Positions 1-7,887 are shown, numbered from the stretch's first letter. The stretch is DNA of 48,627 bases from an uncultured Lachnospiraceae bacterium (GCA_910588825.1 CAJURF010000021.1:1-48627), one strand, 5' to 3'. Program-made: numbers and translations. Notes: generated by a model from the sequence alone, not told the origin.

Positions 1-459
1 GCAAAATTTTGCGTGCTTCTCTTTTATTTGTTTATGGAAATGGTTGTTTTTCTTGCTGTCTTTATAATAACAGGATTGATTGCAACGAACAATGCAGGAA
101 TTACAGAAACATTACCGATCACGTATTTATTGAAGTGGTGTGCCGGATTATTTTTTACTATGCTCCCCAGTGTGGCGGCAATGTGGGCGATTACAGTACT
201 ATTTGAAAAACCATTACTATCCGCCGGCTTAAACCTGCTTCTTGTTATCCCCGGCGTATTAGCAGCAAATACACCGCTTTGGGTTGTTTACCCTTATTGT
301 TATAGCGGTTATTTGGTTTCCTGCTCCCTGCATGATTTTACAGCAAAGGGCGTCAGCACTGGTTTTAACCTGTTCCCGTTTCTACCATGTGCAATTCTGG
401 TTTTTGTATTGGTACTTACAGTAGCGGTGAAACAGTTTGGAAAAAAAGAAATGAGGTAA
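1..459 (+). CDS. ABC-2 type permease, C-terminal part (cut by window edge)
   Basis: The reading frame is open to base 1, so the gene starts upstream; the GTG at 13 is not a convincing start. About 150 residues are visible, with four or five hydrophobic segments separated by short loops and a basic C-terminus, as in the last half of an ABC-2 permease. The pattern, including aromatic and Cys residues in the loop near residues 95-108, resembles permeases of lantibiotic/bacitracin immunity exporters (BcrB, MutE/EpiE type). It would export or expel a peptide or antibiotic from the membrane with an ATPase encoded upstream, outside the window. The subfamily is inferred from general resemblance only. 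Confidence 0.55.
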   Translation, partial: AKFCVLLFYLFMEMVVFLAVFIITGLIATNNAGITETLPITYLLKWCAGLFFTMLPSVAAMWAITVLFEKPLLSAGLNLLLVIPGVLAANTPLWVVYPYCYSGYLVSCSLHDFTAKGVSTGFNLFPFLPCAILVFVLVLTVAVKQFGKKEMR

Positions 460-472
460 GACATGGAAAATA

Positions 473-513
473 CAAGATATGTGGTCGATATATTACATCG
501 ACCACATATCTTG
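473..513. terminator. Perfect 17-bp hairpin between convergent genes
   Basis: Bases 473-489 and 497-513 are perfectly complementary with a 7-nt loop. The hairpin starts 14 nt after the permease stop and lies beyond the end of the convergent minus-strand gene at 574. There is no strong T-tract on the plus side; the minus side is followed by a T-rich stretch. It is probably a bidirectional terminator, although the AT-rich stem and weak T-run leave an operator or other role possible. Confidence 0.5.
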
Positions 514-573
514 CGGTACAAATCTTCAAAAAATTATTTCATCTATGAAAATGGACTTTTGACACTCTAATCA

Positions 574-1647
574 TTAAAAACAATTATTACAAGGAGGATA
601 ACCCTGTTGTATCGCTTCATTTAGAGTCACTTGCCTGGCTTTAGCCGGGTCCATTTTGCCGCAATTAGGTATTTTGTGGTACTTTTCCCCTGTTGCGGAT
701 AACCATACATAGCTGGGAGCAGGAGTAACGGTAACCGATTGAGTAGGTCTTGGGGTAACAGTAACCGATTGAGTAGGTCTTGGGGTAACAGTAACCGATT
801 GAGTAGGTCTTGGGGTAACAGTAACCGATTGTGTGGGGCTTGGGGTAACGGTAACTGATTGAGTAGGTCTTGGAGTAACGGTAACCGATTGAGTAGGTCT
901 TGGAGTAACGGTAACCGATTGTGTGGGGCTTGGGGTAATGGTAATTGTCTGCGTAGGGTTTGGGGTAATGGTAACGGTTTGTGTAGGCCTTGGGGTAATA
1001 GTAACTATTTGTGTAGGTCTTGGAGTGTTAGTAACAAAATCTGTAGGCACTGGAGTAAACGGGGGAGTCAGAACAGGCGAAGGAACGGCGGTAATACTTT
1101 GTGTAGGCGTAGTGATAATAACCGATGCCGGCACTTTAATGATATAAATATAACGGTGAAAATTAACTGTAGCCGTTACTTCACACATACCTGGATTAAC
1201 GGCTTGGATTAATCCATTTTTAGATACTTTAGCAGTCTTATAGTCTGAGCTTTTCCAGTTTGCCTTTTGTCTTAATGAAATCGTTTTACCGATTTCTAGG
1301 CGAAAGCACTTTTTGGTCAGCCCGCTATAGGGTTTTACAGTAATTTTGCATTTATAAGTTTTCTTTTTGTTTTTTGCCGTAATTGCAACAGTTCCTTTTC
1401 TTTTAGCGGTTACTTTCCCTTTTCCAGTGACCGCCGCCACGTTTTTGTTTGATGATTTCCAGACTATTTTTCCTTTGGCTTTTTTTAGTTTTAATGAAAT
1501 CGTCTGTCCAACTGCCATCACCGCCGTCTTCTTGTTTAATTTAACAGTGGCAGCCTTAACAGCAGTTGGGCTAGTTGCTGCAAAAAGAGAACAGATCAAA
1601 ATAATGGCAGTCAGAATGAGTGTTAATACTTTTTTGGACCTTTTCAT
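574..1647 (-). CDS. Secreted Ig-like (Big_2) protein with Thr/Pro repeat and His-Cys C-terminal module
   Basis: This 357-residue protein has a signal peptide (residues 1-32; KR-rich start, hydrophobic core, cleavage near AVKA). Two bacterial Ig-like domains follow (about 33-106 and 107-174; the first has the KSSNKNVAAV pattern of Big_2). A Thr/Pro linker (175-310) contains ten copies of a 10-residue unit (consensus PTQSVTVTPR). The last 47 residues form a small module with H-x3-C and C-x2-C, similar to the tail found on some secreted nucleases and surface proteins of Firmicutes; it may bind metal. No LPXTG sorting signal is present, so it is probably released or held non-covalently at the cell wall. 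AAAGGAG sits upstream of the ATG. The specific role is unknown. Confidence 0.75.
   Translation of the reverse strand: MKRSKKVLTLILTAIILICSLFAATSPTAVKAATVKLNKKTAVMAVGQTISLKLKKAKGKIVWKSSNKNVAAVTGKGKVTAKRKGTVAITAKNKKKTYKCKITVKPYSGLTKKCFRLEIGKTISLRQKANWKSSDYKTAKVSKNGLIQAVNPGMCEVTATVNFHRYIYIIKVPASVIITTPTQSITAVPSPVLTPPFTPVPTDFVTNTPRPTQIVTITPRPTQTVTITPNPTQTITITPSPTQSVTVTPRPTQSVTVTPRPTQSVTVTPSPTQSVTVTPRPTQSVTVTPRPTQSVTVTPRPTQSVTVTPAPSYVWLSATGEKYHKIPNCGKMDPAKARQVTLNEAIQQGYPPCNNCF
718..1017 (-). repeat. Ten tandem 30-bp coding repeats
   Basis: Ten in-frame copies of a 30-bp unit encode residues 211-310 of the Big_2 protein. The seven copies nearest the C-terminus are almost identical at DNA level, while the three N-terminal ones are diverged (I/T for S, ITIT for VTVT). 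This pattern fits recent unit duplication or gene conversion at one end. Copy number is likely variable between strains (inference). Confidence 0.9.
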
Positions 1648-1684
1648 GTTTCGACTCCTTTATGTATTGGTAGTTAATTATATA

Positions 1685-1776
1685 TATACCCGCGAGCCAA
1701 ATGATTTGCCAGCAAGTCTTTAATGTTTCAAGCAAAACAGCAAATCATTTGGCAAATACGTATGCTCTTGAGTATA
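1685..1776 (-). repeat. 92-bp palindromic repeat, copy 1
   Basis: By hand alignment this is 85/92 identical to the reverse complement of 4144-4235. It has imperfect 13-bp terminal inverted repeats (TATACTCAAGAGC against TATACCCGCGAGC) and a perfect 14-bp inner inverted repeat (GCCAAATGATTTGC). In minus orientation it lies in the leader of the Big_2 gene, just past the end of the GH36 gene, and its distal end runs into a TATAAT (1677-1682). It could be a small MITE-like element or a shared regulatory leader. Confidence 0.8.
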
Positions 1777-1795
1777 AATTTCCTTCATGTGCGCT

Positions 1796-3898
1796 CTATT
1801 CCAGCAGCACTGCAAGGGCTTTCCAGTTTTCTTTTATTTCATAATACACACAGCGGCCCTTAACCTGGATGGATTCCCACTGTTCTGAATATATTTTCAC
1901 AATTTTTTCCGGGCAGGATTCAGGCAGGGGAATCTGTATTTGTTCAGGGGCTGATAAGTCAAATACATGGAGAACCAGACAGGCCCGTCCATCTGTCCCT
2001 GTACGCAGAATGGCCTGCCAGCCTTTCGGGTAACGCATACTGGAAACCGCAGGGCCGAAGCGGCGGGTCTGGCCGTTTCGGATTATGGGAGCGATGCAGC
2101 GGTAGAACTCCATGCCGGAATCAATGATCTTCCACTGTTCAGGGGTCAGGTCTGTCACATCTCCGGAAATACACATTCTGCCCAGAAAAGTGCCTGCCAG
2201 AGAGTATACAATTCTCTTTAACGGGTCATGTTGGCGGATTACTGCCCAAATCTGGCTCTGTGCCGGGTGGATGACACGATGCAGGTTTGCAGCGATGATG
2301 GGGATTTCAGGACATTCGTGGGCATCTGAAAAAGAGGCCATGCTGGTCAGACCCATCAGCCGGGGTTCCAGGCGGTGCCCGCCGGAGGCGCAGTTTTCCA
2401 GGACGATTCCTGGGATTTCGCGTTTTATCTTTTCCAGAAAGGCACAGGAGGCCTCCATATTCTGGCGCAGACCTTCGCCTAGGGATTCGGTCCCGTCACA
2501 GCCTATGCCGATAGTCTCGTTGTAGTCGATTTTCATATAACCGAATCCGTATTTCCTTAAAGTTCCGATTACCTTCCGGGTGAGATAATGGTCCACCCAG
2601 GGGTCACACATGTTCCAGAAACGGCGGCAATAGCTGGTGAGCGTTTTTTTGTCTTTGTGCAGCAGGTGTTCTTCCATTTGATAGGCTCTTGACGCGTTTC
2701 CCACGTTTTCAATCTCGAACCAGATACCCGGAATCATTTTGGCTTCTCTGATTTTTTCTGTAGTTTTTTCTAATCCCTGGGGAAATAGAACCTTCGATAC
2801 TTCATAGTCCCCCATGCTTTCATCCCAGGAAACTCCTTCTTCCTTATACCAGCCGGCATCAATTACAAAATACTGGAATCCTTTGTCCTTGATACAGTCC
2901 AGAATTTTACAGATATTTTCATGGGAGGGATTCCCCCATGTGGTACAGTATTCATTAAAAATGATTGGCAGGGCATGTTCTGCTTCAGGAACGGTCTGCA
3001 GTCCTTCTTCGGCAGCCTCTGTCAGTCTTTGGGTGAAGATATCCAGAGAATCGGTGTGGGCTGTGCTCACAATGGCCTGGGGAGTCTGAAAGGTCTCTCC
3101 AGGACGGATACGCTTCATCCAGTGGCCGAAATCCCGGTCCGCCAGTCCGCCGCTCATGGCCAAAGCGTCGTCCTTCCGATATAACTCGATTTGCCAGGAT
3201 GCGGGATGAGCAATCTGCATTCCCCAAAACACATGGTTTTTCGCATCTTCTATTGCCGCGAAAGGGAAGAATCTGTTGACAGGCATGGAACCGGCCTGTC
3301 CGAATCTCTCACAGCGCACAGCATGAGGATTCCAGGCCGGTTCTAACTGGAGAGCTTCCAGAGGAATCCTTTCAGCGTATCCTTCCTGGCTCCATACACT
3401 GCGGATGCGGTGCAGGTACATCTGTCCGTGGCCGTCTCCTTCCAGATAAGGGGAGAGACCGCCTATAGAGACGCTCTCAAACATTTCCAGAGCAAATTCC
3501 TCCTGACCCAGATTCTCCAGTGAACAGAAAATCTTTATATAACGGCTGTTTTCTCTCCACACCAGATAATGTGTTACCTGGTACGTCTTTTCGGCAGTCA
3601 GTACCGTTTTGATTGTGGTCTGGCCATGATTTCTTTCAAGAGACTGTTCCTGATAAGCCAGCCGCCGTACCGTTTCGCTGCTTCGCATGGAATTGCCCAG
3701 AGCGTACGCGTCGTCATAGGCATCGCCGGTGATTTTTAGCTGTACCAGGGAATCCAGCTTTTCATTTTTTTCCAGGCTGGGGGCGGGCATACCGGCTGGC
3801 AGTAGAATCAGCCCCACTTGTTTTTGCATGTCATCAGTCAGATATCGGGCTGTCATATCACCTAAATGGTATTCATTTAAAATGCGAAATAACGGCAT
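1796..3898 (-). CDS. Alpha-galactosidase-like glycoside hydrolase, family GH36
   Basis: This 700-residue cytoplasmic enzyme without a signal peptide probably hydrolyses alpha-galactosides (raffinose- or melibiose-type sugars). An N-terminal beta-supersandwich (about 1-290) is followed by a TIM barrel (about 300-620) and a C-terminal beta domain. Barrel motifs are visible: FVIDAGWY (344-351), GIWFEIEN (391-398), MKIDYN (455-460) with the expected nucleophile D458, and ENCASGGHR (501-509). The segment holding the acid/base reads SDAHE (524-528) rather than the usual SDxTD, so substrate preference may differ. It starts at an ATG with AAAGGAGG and has its own promoter. It appears monocistronic, with no sugar transporter beside it. 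Confidence 0.85.
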   Translation of the reverse strand: MPLFRILNEYHLGDMTARYLTDDMQKQVGLILLPAGMPAPSLEKNEKLDSLVQLKITGDAYDDAYALGNSMRSSETVRRLAYQEQSLERNHGQTTIKTVLTAEKTYQVTHYLVWRENSRYIKIFCSLENLGQEEFALEMFESVSIGGLSPYLEGDGHGQMYLHRIRSVWSQEGYAERIPLEALQLEPAWNPHAVRCERFGQAGSMPVNRFFPFAAIEDAKNHVFWGMQIAHPASWQIELYRKDDALAMSGGLADRDFGHWMKRIRPGETFQTPQAIVSTAHTDSLDIFTQRLTEAAEEGLQTVPEAEHALPIIFNEYCTTWGNPSHENICKILDCIKDKGFQYFVIDAGWYKEEGVSWDESMGDYEVSKVLFPQGLEKTTEKIREAKMIPGIWFEIENVGNASRAYQMEEHLLHKDKKTLTSYCRRFWNMCDPWVDHYLTRKVIGTLRKYGFGYMKIDYNETIGIGCDGTESLGEGLRQNMEASCAFLEKIKREIPGIVLENCASGGHRLEPRLMGLTSMASFSDAHECPEIPIIAANLHRVIHPAQSQIWAVIRQHDPLKRIVYSLAGTFLGRMCISGDVTDLTPEQWKIIDSGMEFYRCIAPIIRNGQTRRFGPAVSSMRYPKGWQAILRTGTDGRACLVLHVFDLSAPEQIQIPLPESCPEKIVKIYSEQWESIQVKGRCVYYEIKENWKALAVLLE

Positions 3899-3927
3899 TT
3901 AGAGCCTCCTTTAATTAGTATGGGTAC

Positions 3928-3957
3928 AGCATAGCATTTAGCGAGAAAGACTGTCAA
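3928..3957 (-). promoter_or_regulatory. SigA-type promoter of the GH36 gene
   Basis: On the minus strand there is TTGACA (3952-3957), an 18-nt spacer and TATGCT (3928-3933), about 30 nt upstream of the start codon. Confidence 0.65.
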
Positions 3958-4105
3958 GAAAAAAGATATTATTATGGAAGGAAAGGCGTGGGGCAATCTT
4001 GCAGAACGCTGCTGTGACTTTAAACTTGATGAACTAAGGTGTGGGTCCTGCTGCAAAGAGAGGAACCTGTCCCCGGTTTAATATTAGAAAACAAAAGAAA
4101 CAATG
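3958..4105. other. Spacer between divergent GH36 and cooS promoters
   Basis: No clear gene is seen. The plus strand holds a 35-codon Cys-rich open frame (3974-4081, with CC and CGSCC) but it lacks a ribosome binding site, so I do not call it. The remainder is AT-rich. Confidence 0.4.
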
Positions 4106-4134
4106 TTGACAAAAAACATCAAGTACAGTAAAAT
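4106..4134 (+). promoter_or_regulatory. Strong SigA-type promoter of the cooS operon
   Basis: TTGACA (4106-4111), a 17-nt spacer and TAAAAT (4129-4134). Transcription should begin near 4141, so the mRNA leader would consist of the 92-bp repeat plus about 75 nt. Confidence 0.7.
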
Positions 4135-4143
4135 CTCACTATA

Positions 4144-4235
4144 TATACTCAAGAGCATACGTATTTGCCAAATGACTTGCTATTTTGCTTGAAACAGTGA
4201 AGGCCTGCTGGCAAATCATTTGGCTCACGGGTATA
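4144..4235 (+). repeat. 92-bp palindromic repeat, copy 2, in the cooS leader
   Basis: This is the partner of 1685-1776 in inverted orientation. Outer arms TATACTCAAGAGC and GCTCACGGGTATA pair imperfectly, and the inner 14-bp arms pair with one mismatch. It begins at the predicted transcription start of the cooS operon and its right end reads into TATAAT (4232-4237). A 9-bp direct repeat (AATAAGCGC) follows at 4235-4243 and 4259-4267. Confidence 0.8.
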
Positions 4236-4311
4236 ATAAGCGCGTATTTGGAATTTCGAATAAGCGCTGGACAACCAAAGACTATGTGATAATTTTAAGG
4301 AGGGAATGAAA

Positions 4312-6195
4312 ATGAACGAGTGTCATGGATGCAACACCTGCAAAAGTGCAGACAAACCGTTAGAAGAATTTATCGCAGGGCTTCCAATGGAGACATCCCA
4401 TCACCGGGTGGACAGCCAGAGCACCAAATGCGGATTTGGTCTTCAGGGTGTGTGCTGCCGTCTGTGTGCCAACGGTCCGTGCCGGATTACGCCAAAATCA
4501 CCCCGCGGAATCTGCGGAGCTAATGCAGACACTATCGTAGTCAGGAATCTGTTGAGAGCAGTTGCTTCTGGGTCTGGCTGTTATATCCATGTGGTAGAGA
4601 ATACCGCTTTAAACGTGAAACATATTGCTCAGACAAAAGGTGAGATCAAAGGTGTGGACACACTGAACCGTCTGGCTTCCATTTTCGGCATTGAAGAGAC
4701 CGATGTACATAAATGTGCCGAAGCCGTGGCTGACGCCGTGCTGAAAGACCTGTATCTGCCGGAATATGAGAAAATGCAGCTGACTGAGAAGTTGTCCTAT
4801 GGCCCCCGCTATGAGAAATGGAAAGAGCTGGGAATTCTGCCGGGCGGCGCAAAGTCTGAGGTATTCCACGGCGTGGTAAAATGCTCAACAAACCTGAACT
4901 CTGACCCTGTGAACATGCTTCTCGACTGTCTGAAGCTTGGTATTTCCACAGGAATCCACGGCCTGGTGCTGACCAACCTGTTAAACGACGTGGTTCTGGG
5001 AGAACCGGAGATCCGCACAGCGCCTGTGGGACTGAGAGTTATTGACCCGGATTATATCAACATTATGATCACCGGACATCAGCACTCCATGTTCACCTTC
5101 CTTCAGGACCGCCTGACAGATGAGGATGTAAAAGAAAAAGCGAAAAAAGCCGGAGCAAAAGGATTTAAGCTGGTGGGCTGTACCTGTGTGGGACAGGACT
5201 TGCAGCTGCGGGGTGCACACTACACAGAAATCTTTGACGGCCATGCCGGAAATAACTATACCAGTGAAGCGATTCTGGCAACAGGGGGAATCGACGCAGT
5301 AATCTCTGAGTTCAACTGTACCCTTCCGGGAATCGAGCCCATCTGCGATGAATTGAAGATTAAACAAATCTGTATTGACAATGTGGCAAAGAAAGCCAAT
5401 GCAGAGCTGAAAGAATTTGACTTTGAAAACCGTCCCGCTGTCACAGAAGAAATTATCGACGAGATCGTGGCTGCATACAAAGAACGCCGGGGCAGTGTGC
5501 CAATGAAATTAATGAAAGACCACGGCAACGACAATACCCTCACCGGAGTCAGCGAAGTATCTCTGAAGAAATTCCTGGGCGGTAACTGGAAGCCTCTCAT
5601 TGACCTGATCGTATCCGGAGATATCAAAGGTGTTGCCGGAGTGGTAGGATGTTCCAACCTGACAGCAGGGGGCCACGACGTTTTAAGCGTAGACCTGGTA
5701 AAAGAGCTGATCGCCAAAGATATTATCGTGCTCACAGCAGGATGTTCCTCAGGCGGAATCGAAAACTGCGGTCTTATGGTTCCGGAAGCAGCAAAACTGG
5801 CAGGTCCCAAACTGCGCGCTGTCTGTGAGAAACTGGGAATCCCGCCGGTATTGAACTTTGGCCCATGTCTGGCAATCGGACGTCTGGAAATCGTAGCTAC
5901 AGAGCTGGCAGAAGCTTTGAATGTGGACCTTCCGCAGCTTCCTCTGGTACTCTCCGCCGCACAGTGGCTGGAAGAACAGGCACTGGCAGACGGATGCTAT
6001 GGACTGGCACTGGGACTGCCTCTGCATCTGGGACTGCCTCCGTTTGTAACAGGAAGCAAGGTTGCCGTACAGGTACTGACAGAAGACATGAAGAAACTTA
6101 CCGGAGGCCATGTGATCATCAACAGCGATGCCAAAGAATCTGCGGATATCCTGGAGAAGATTATCGAAGAAAAACGGCAGGGACTTAATATATAA
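4312..6195 (+). CDS. cooS: CooS-type anaerobic carbon-monoxide dehydrogenase homologue, divergent
   Basis: I chose the ATG at 4312 (8 nt after AAGGAGG) over the ATG at 4306, giving 627 residues, a normal length for the family. The family oxidises CO to CO2 as a homodimer with Fe-S clusters B and D and a Ni-Fe-S C-cluster. Cluster B/D cysteines are C40, C48, C49, C52, C57 and C68. C-cluster ligand positions H256, C292, C336, C447, C478 and C519 are all occupied. An extra N-terminal C4-x2-C7-x2-C10 is present. Compared with characterised enzymes, the usual EKA lysine is Gln (Q556), and of the His chain after the B-cluster only H93 remains (YIHVVENTA). CO activity is therefore uncertain, and a different redox reaction is possible. 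It is the first gene of an operon with a ferredoxin and a flavoprotein. Confidence 0.85.
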   Translation: MNECHGCNTCKSADKPLEEFIAGLPMETSHHRVDSQSTKCGFGLQGVCCRLCANGPCRITPKSPRGICGANADTIVVRNLLRAVASGSGCYIHVVENTALNVKHIAQTKGEIKGVDTLNRLASIFGIEETDVHKCAEAVADAVLKDLYLPEYEKMQLTEKLSYGPRYEKWKELGILPGGAKSEVFHGVVKCSTNLNSDPVNMLLDCLKLGISTGIHGLVLTNLLNDVVLGEPEIRTAPVGLRVIDPDYINIMITGHQHSMFTFLQDRLTDEDVKEKAKKAGAKGFKLVGCTCVGQDLQLRGAHYTEIFDGHAGNNYTSEAILATGGIDAVISEFNCTLPGIEPICDELKIKQICIDNVAKKANAELKEFDFENRPAVTEEIIDEIVAAYKERRGSVPMKLMKDHGNDNTLTGVSEVSLKKFLGGNWKPLIDLIVSGDIKGVAGVVGCSNLTAGGHDVLSVDLVKELIAKDIIVLTAGCSSGGIENCGLMVPEAAKLAGPKLRAVCEKLGIPPVLNFGPCLAIGRLEIVATELAEALNVDLPQLPLVLSAAQWLEEQALADGCYGLALGLPLHLGLPPFVTGSKVAVQVLTEDMKKLTGGHVIINSDAKESADILEKIIEEKRQGLNI

Positions 6196-6213
6196 GAGGA
6201 AGGGGTGGTGCAT

Positions 6214-6660
6214 ATGAAACGCATCATGATAGATTATCAGAAATGTGATGGCTGTAAGAACTGTTCCATCGCCTGTATGCAGGCACACAGAGAGACACAA
6301 GGGACAGTCTACGACCTGGATCTGACAGACCCCCGTAATGAATCCCGGAATCGTATTTTAAAAGATGCTGACGGACAGTACAAGCCATTGTTCTGCCGTC
6401 ACTGTGACGATCCCAAATGCGTAGAGTCCTGTATGAGCGGGGCACTTTATAAAGATCCCGAAAGCGGTCATGTGTTCTACGACGAGACCCGGTGCGGTTC
6501 CTGTTTCATGTGCGTGATGAACTGTCCTTTCGGAGTAATTAAGCCGGATGCAGTGACCAAGAGCAAGGTTGTAAAATGCGACTTCTGTGTCAACGCAGGA
6601 GGAGAGCCGTCCTGTGTGGCCTCCTGTCCCAAGCAGGCGATTTATGTAGAGGAGGTGTAA
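6214..6660 (+). CDS. cooF: CooF/HycB-like four-cluster 4Fe-4S ferredoxin
   Basis: This 148-residue electron carrier follows cooS by 18 nt. It carries four cysteine groups: CDGCKNCSIAC near the N-terminus, CRHCDDPKCVESC, CGSCFMCVMNC, and CDFC...CVASC. This is the pattern of the CooF/HycB/DmsB family binding four 4Fe-4S clusters. The start is the ATG at 6214, since AGGAAGGGG (6198-6205) is well placed for it; the GTG at 6205 overlaps that site. It probably shuttles electrons between the CooS-like protein and the downstream flavoprotein. Confidence 0.85.
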   Translation: MKRIMIDYQKCDGCKNCSIACMQAHRETQGTVYDLDLTDPRNESRNRILKDADGQYKPLFCRHCDDPKCVESCMSGALYKDPESGHVFYDETRCGSCFMCVMNCPFGVIKPDAVTKSKVVKCDFCVNAGGEPSCVASCPKQAIYVEEV

Positions 6661-6663
6661 GGG

Positions 6664-7887
6664 ATGAAATATGTAATTATCGGCGCCGGAATTGCCGGAG
6701 CACAAGCGGCGAAAACCATCCGTGAGAAGGACAATGCCGGGGAAATTGTGATGATTTCCGCAGACACACATGTACATTCCCGCTGTATGCTTCACAAATT
6801 TATCGCAGGCGAACGGGATGAAAAAGGGCTGGATTTTACAGAAAAAGACTTTTTTGAGAAGTTTAACATTGACTGGAAAAAGGGTGTACGGGTAGAACAG
6901 GTCTGTCCCCAGCAGAAAGAAATCGTCTTGGATAATGGGGAGAAAATCAGCTATGACAAACTTCTCCTGGCCAACGGTGCGGACAGCTTTATCCCTCCTG
7001 TGGGAGAATTGAGGAAGGCCTCCAACGTATACGGCCTGCGGAATCTCTCTGATGCACAGGCAATCGTAAAGGAAGCGGAGACGGCAGAGAACGTACTGGT
7101 GATCGGTTCCGGTCTGGTGGGTCTGGACGCGGCATATGGTCTGCTGGAGCGTGGCAAGAAGATTACCATTGTGGAAATGGTGGACCGGATTCTGCCGGTG
7201 CAGCTGGACGTACACGCTGCCAATGCTTATCAGAAACTGTTTGAAAATGCCGGAGTGCGTTTTGTATTGGGCCAAAAGGCATCGGAAGCTGTGTGTGAGG
7301 CAGACGGTAAAATACATAAAATCACTCTGGACAACGGGGAAGAGCTTGCATGCGATATTGTGATCGTTGCAGCAGGGGTACGCCCGTCCCTGGCCTGTCT
7401 GGAGGGCAGCGGCATCCAGTGTGACAGAGGTATCACCGTGGACGCTGGTCTGAAGACATCCCAGCCGGATATCTATGCCGCCGGGGATATCACAGGATTG
7501 TCCGGCATTTGGCCCAACGCGGCCAATCAGGGGAAGATAGCCGGGGAGAATATGTGCGGCGGGTCGGAAACTTACATTGATACCTATGCAATCAAAAATA
7601 CCATCAACTTCTTCGGACTGGTAACCCTGTGTGTGGGACGGATACAGGAAGAAGAAGGGGATCAGATTCAGATTAAAGAGGATAAGACACAGTATAAGAG
7701 GATTATCCTGAAAGAAGGCAGAGTGGAGGGAGTGCTTCTGCAGGGAGACATTTCCCACGCCGGAACCTGGCAGTATCTGATTAAGAATAAAATTGATGTG
7801 AGCAAAATTGAAAAAAATATCTTTGACATCAACTTTGCGGATTTTTATCATGTGGATGAAAAAGGGCAGTATGAGTGGGTGTCCTGA
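6664..7887 (+). CDS. FAD/NAD(P)-dependent pyridine nucleotide-disulfide oxidoreductase
   Basis: This 407-residue flavoprotein starts 3 nt after the ferredoxin stop. It has an N-terminal FAD dinucleotide fold (GAGIAGAQAA, residues 7-16), a second dinucleotide fold for NAD(P)H (VIGSGLVGLDAA, about 145-156) and the late FAD motif IYAAGD (about 275). The overall plan is that of NADH:rubredoxin oxidoreductases and NADH oxidases. C41 in SRCML lies near the position of the redox-active Cys in Nox/CoA-disulfide reductases. It ends the operon and is followed by a strong terminator. Its likely role is electron exchange between NAD(P)H and the ferredoxin/CooS pair. Confidence 0.85.
   Translation: MKYVIIGAGIAGAQAAKTIREKDNAGEIVMISADTHVHSRCMLHKFIAGERDEKGLDFTEKDFFEKFNIDWKKGVRVEQVCPQQKEIVLDNGEKISYDKLLLANGADSFIPPVGELRKASNVYGLRNLSDAQAIVKEAETAENVLVIGSGLVGLDAAYGLLERGKKITIVEMVDRILPVQLDVHAANAYQKLFENAGVRFVLGQKASEAVCEADGKIHKITLDNGEELACDIVIVAAGVRPSLACLEGSGIQCDRGITVDAGLKTSQPDIYAAGDITGLSGIWPNAANQGKIAGENMCGGSETYIDTYAIKNTINFFGLVTLCVGRIQEEEGDQIQIKEDKTQYKRIILKEGRVEGVLLQGDISHAGTWQYLIKNKIDVSKIEKNIFDINFADFYHVDEKGQYEWVS

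Noticed and set aside
464..571. 35-codon frame after the permease
   Set aside because: It runs through the perfect hairpin at 473-513 and lacks any protein-like pattern; the hairpin explains the sequence better.
718..1017. Regular 30-bp repeats as a possible CRISPR array
   Set aside because: The repeats are contiguous with no spacers and keep the frame of the Big_2 protein; they encode a Thr/Pro linker.
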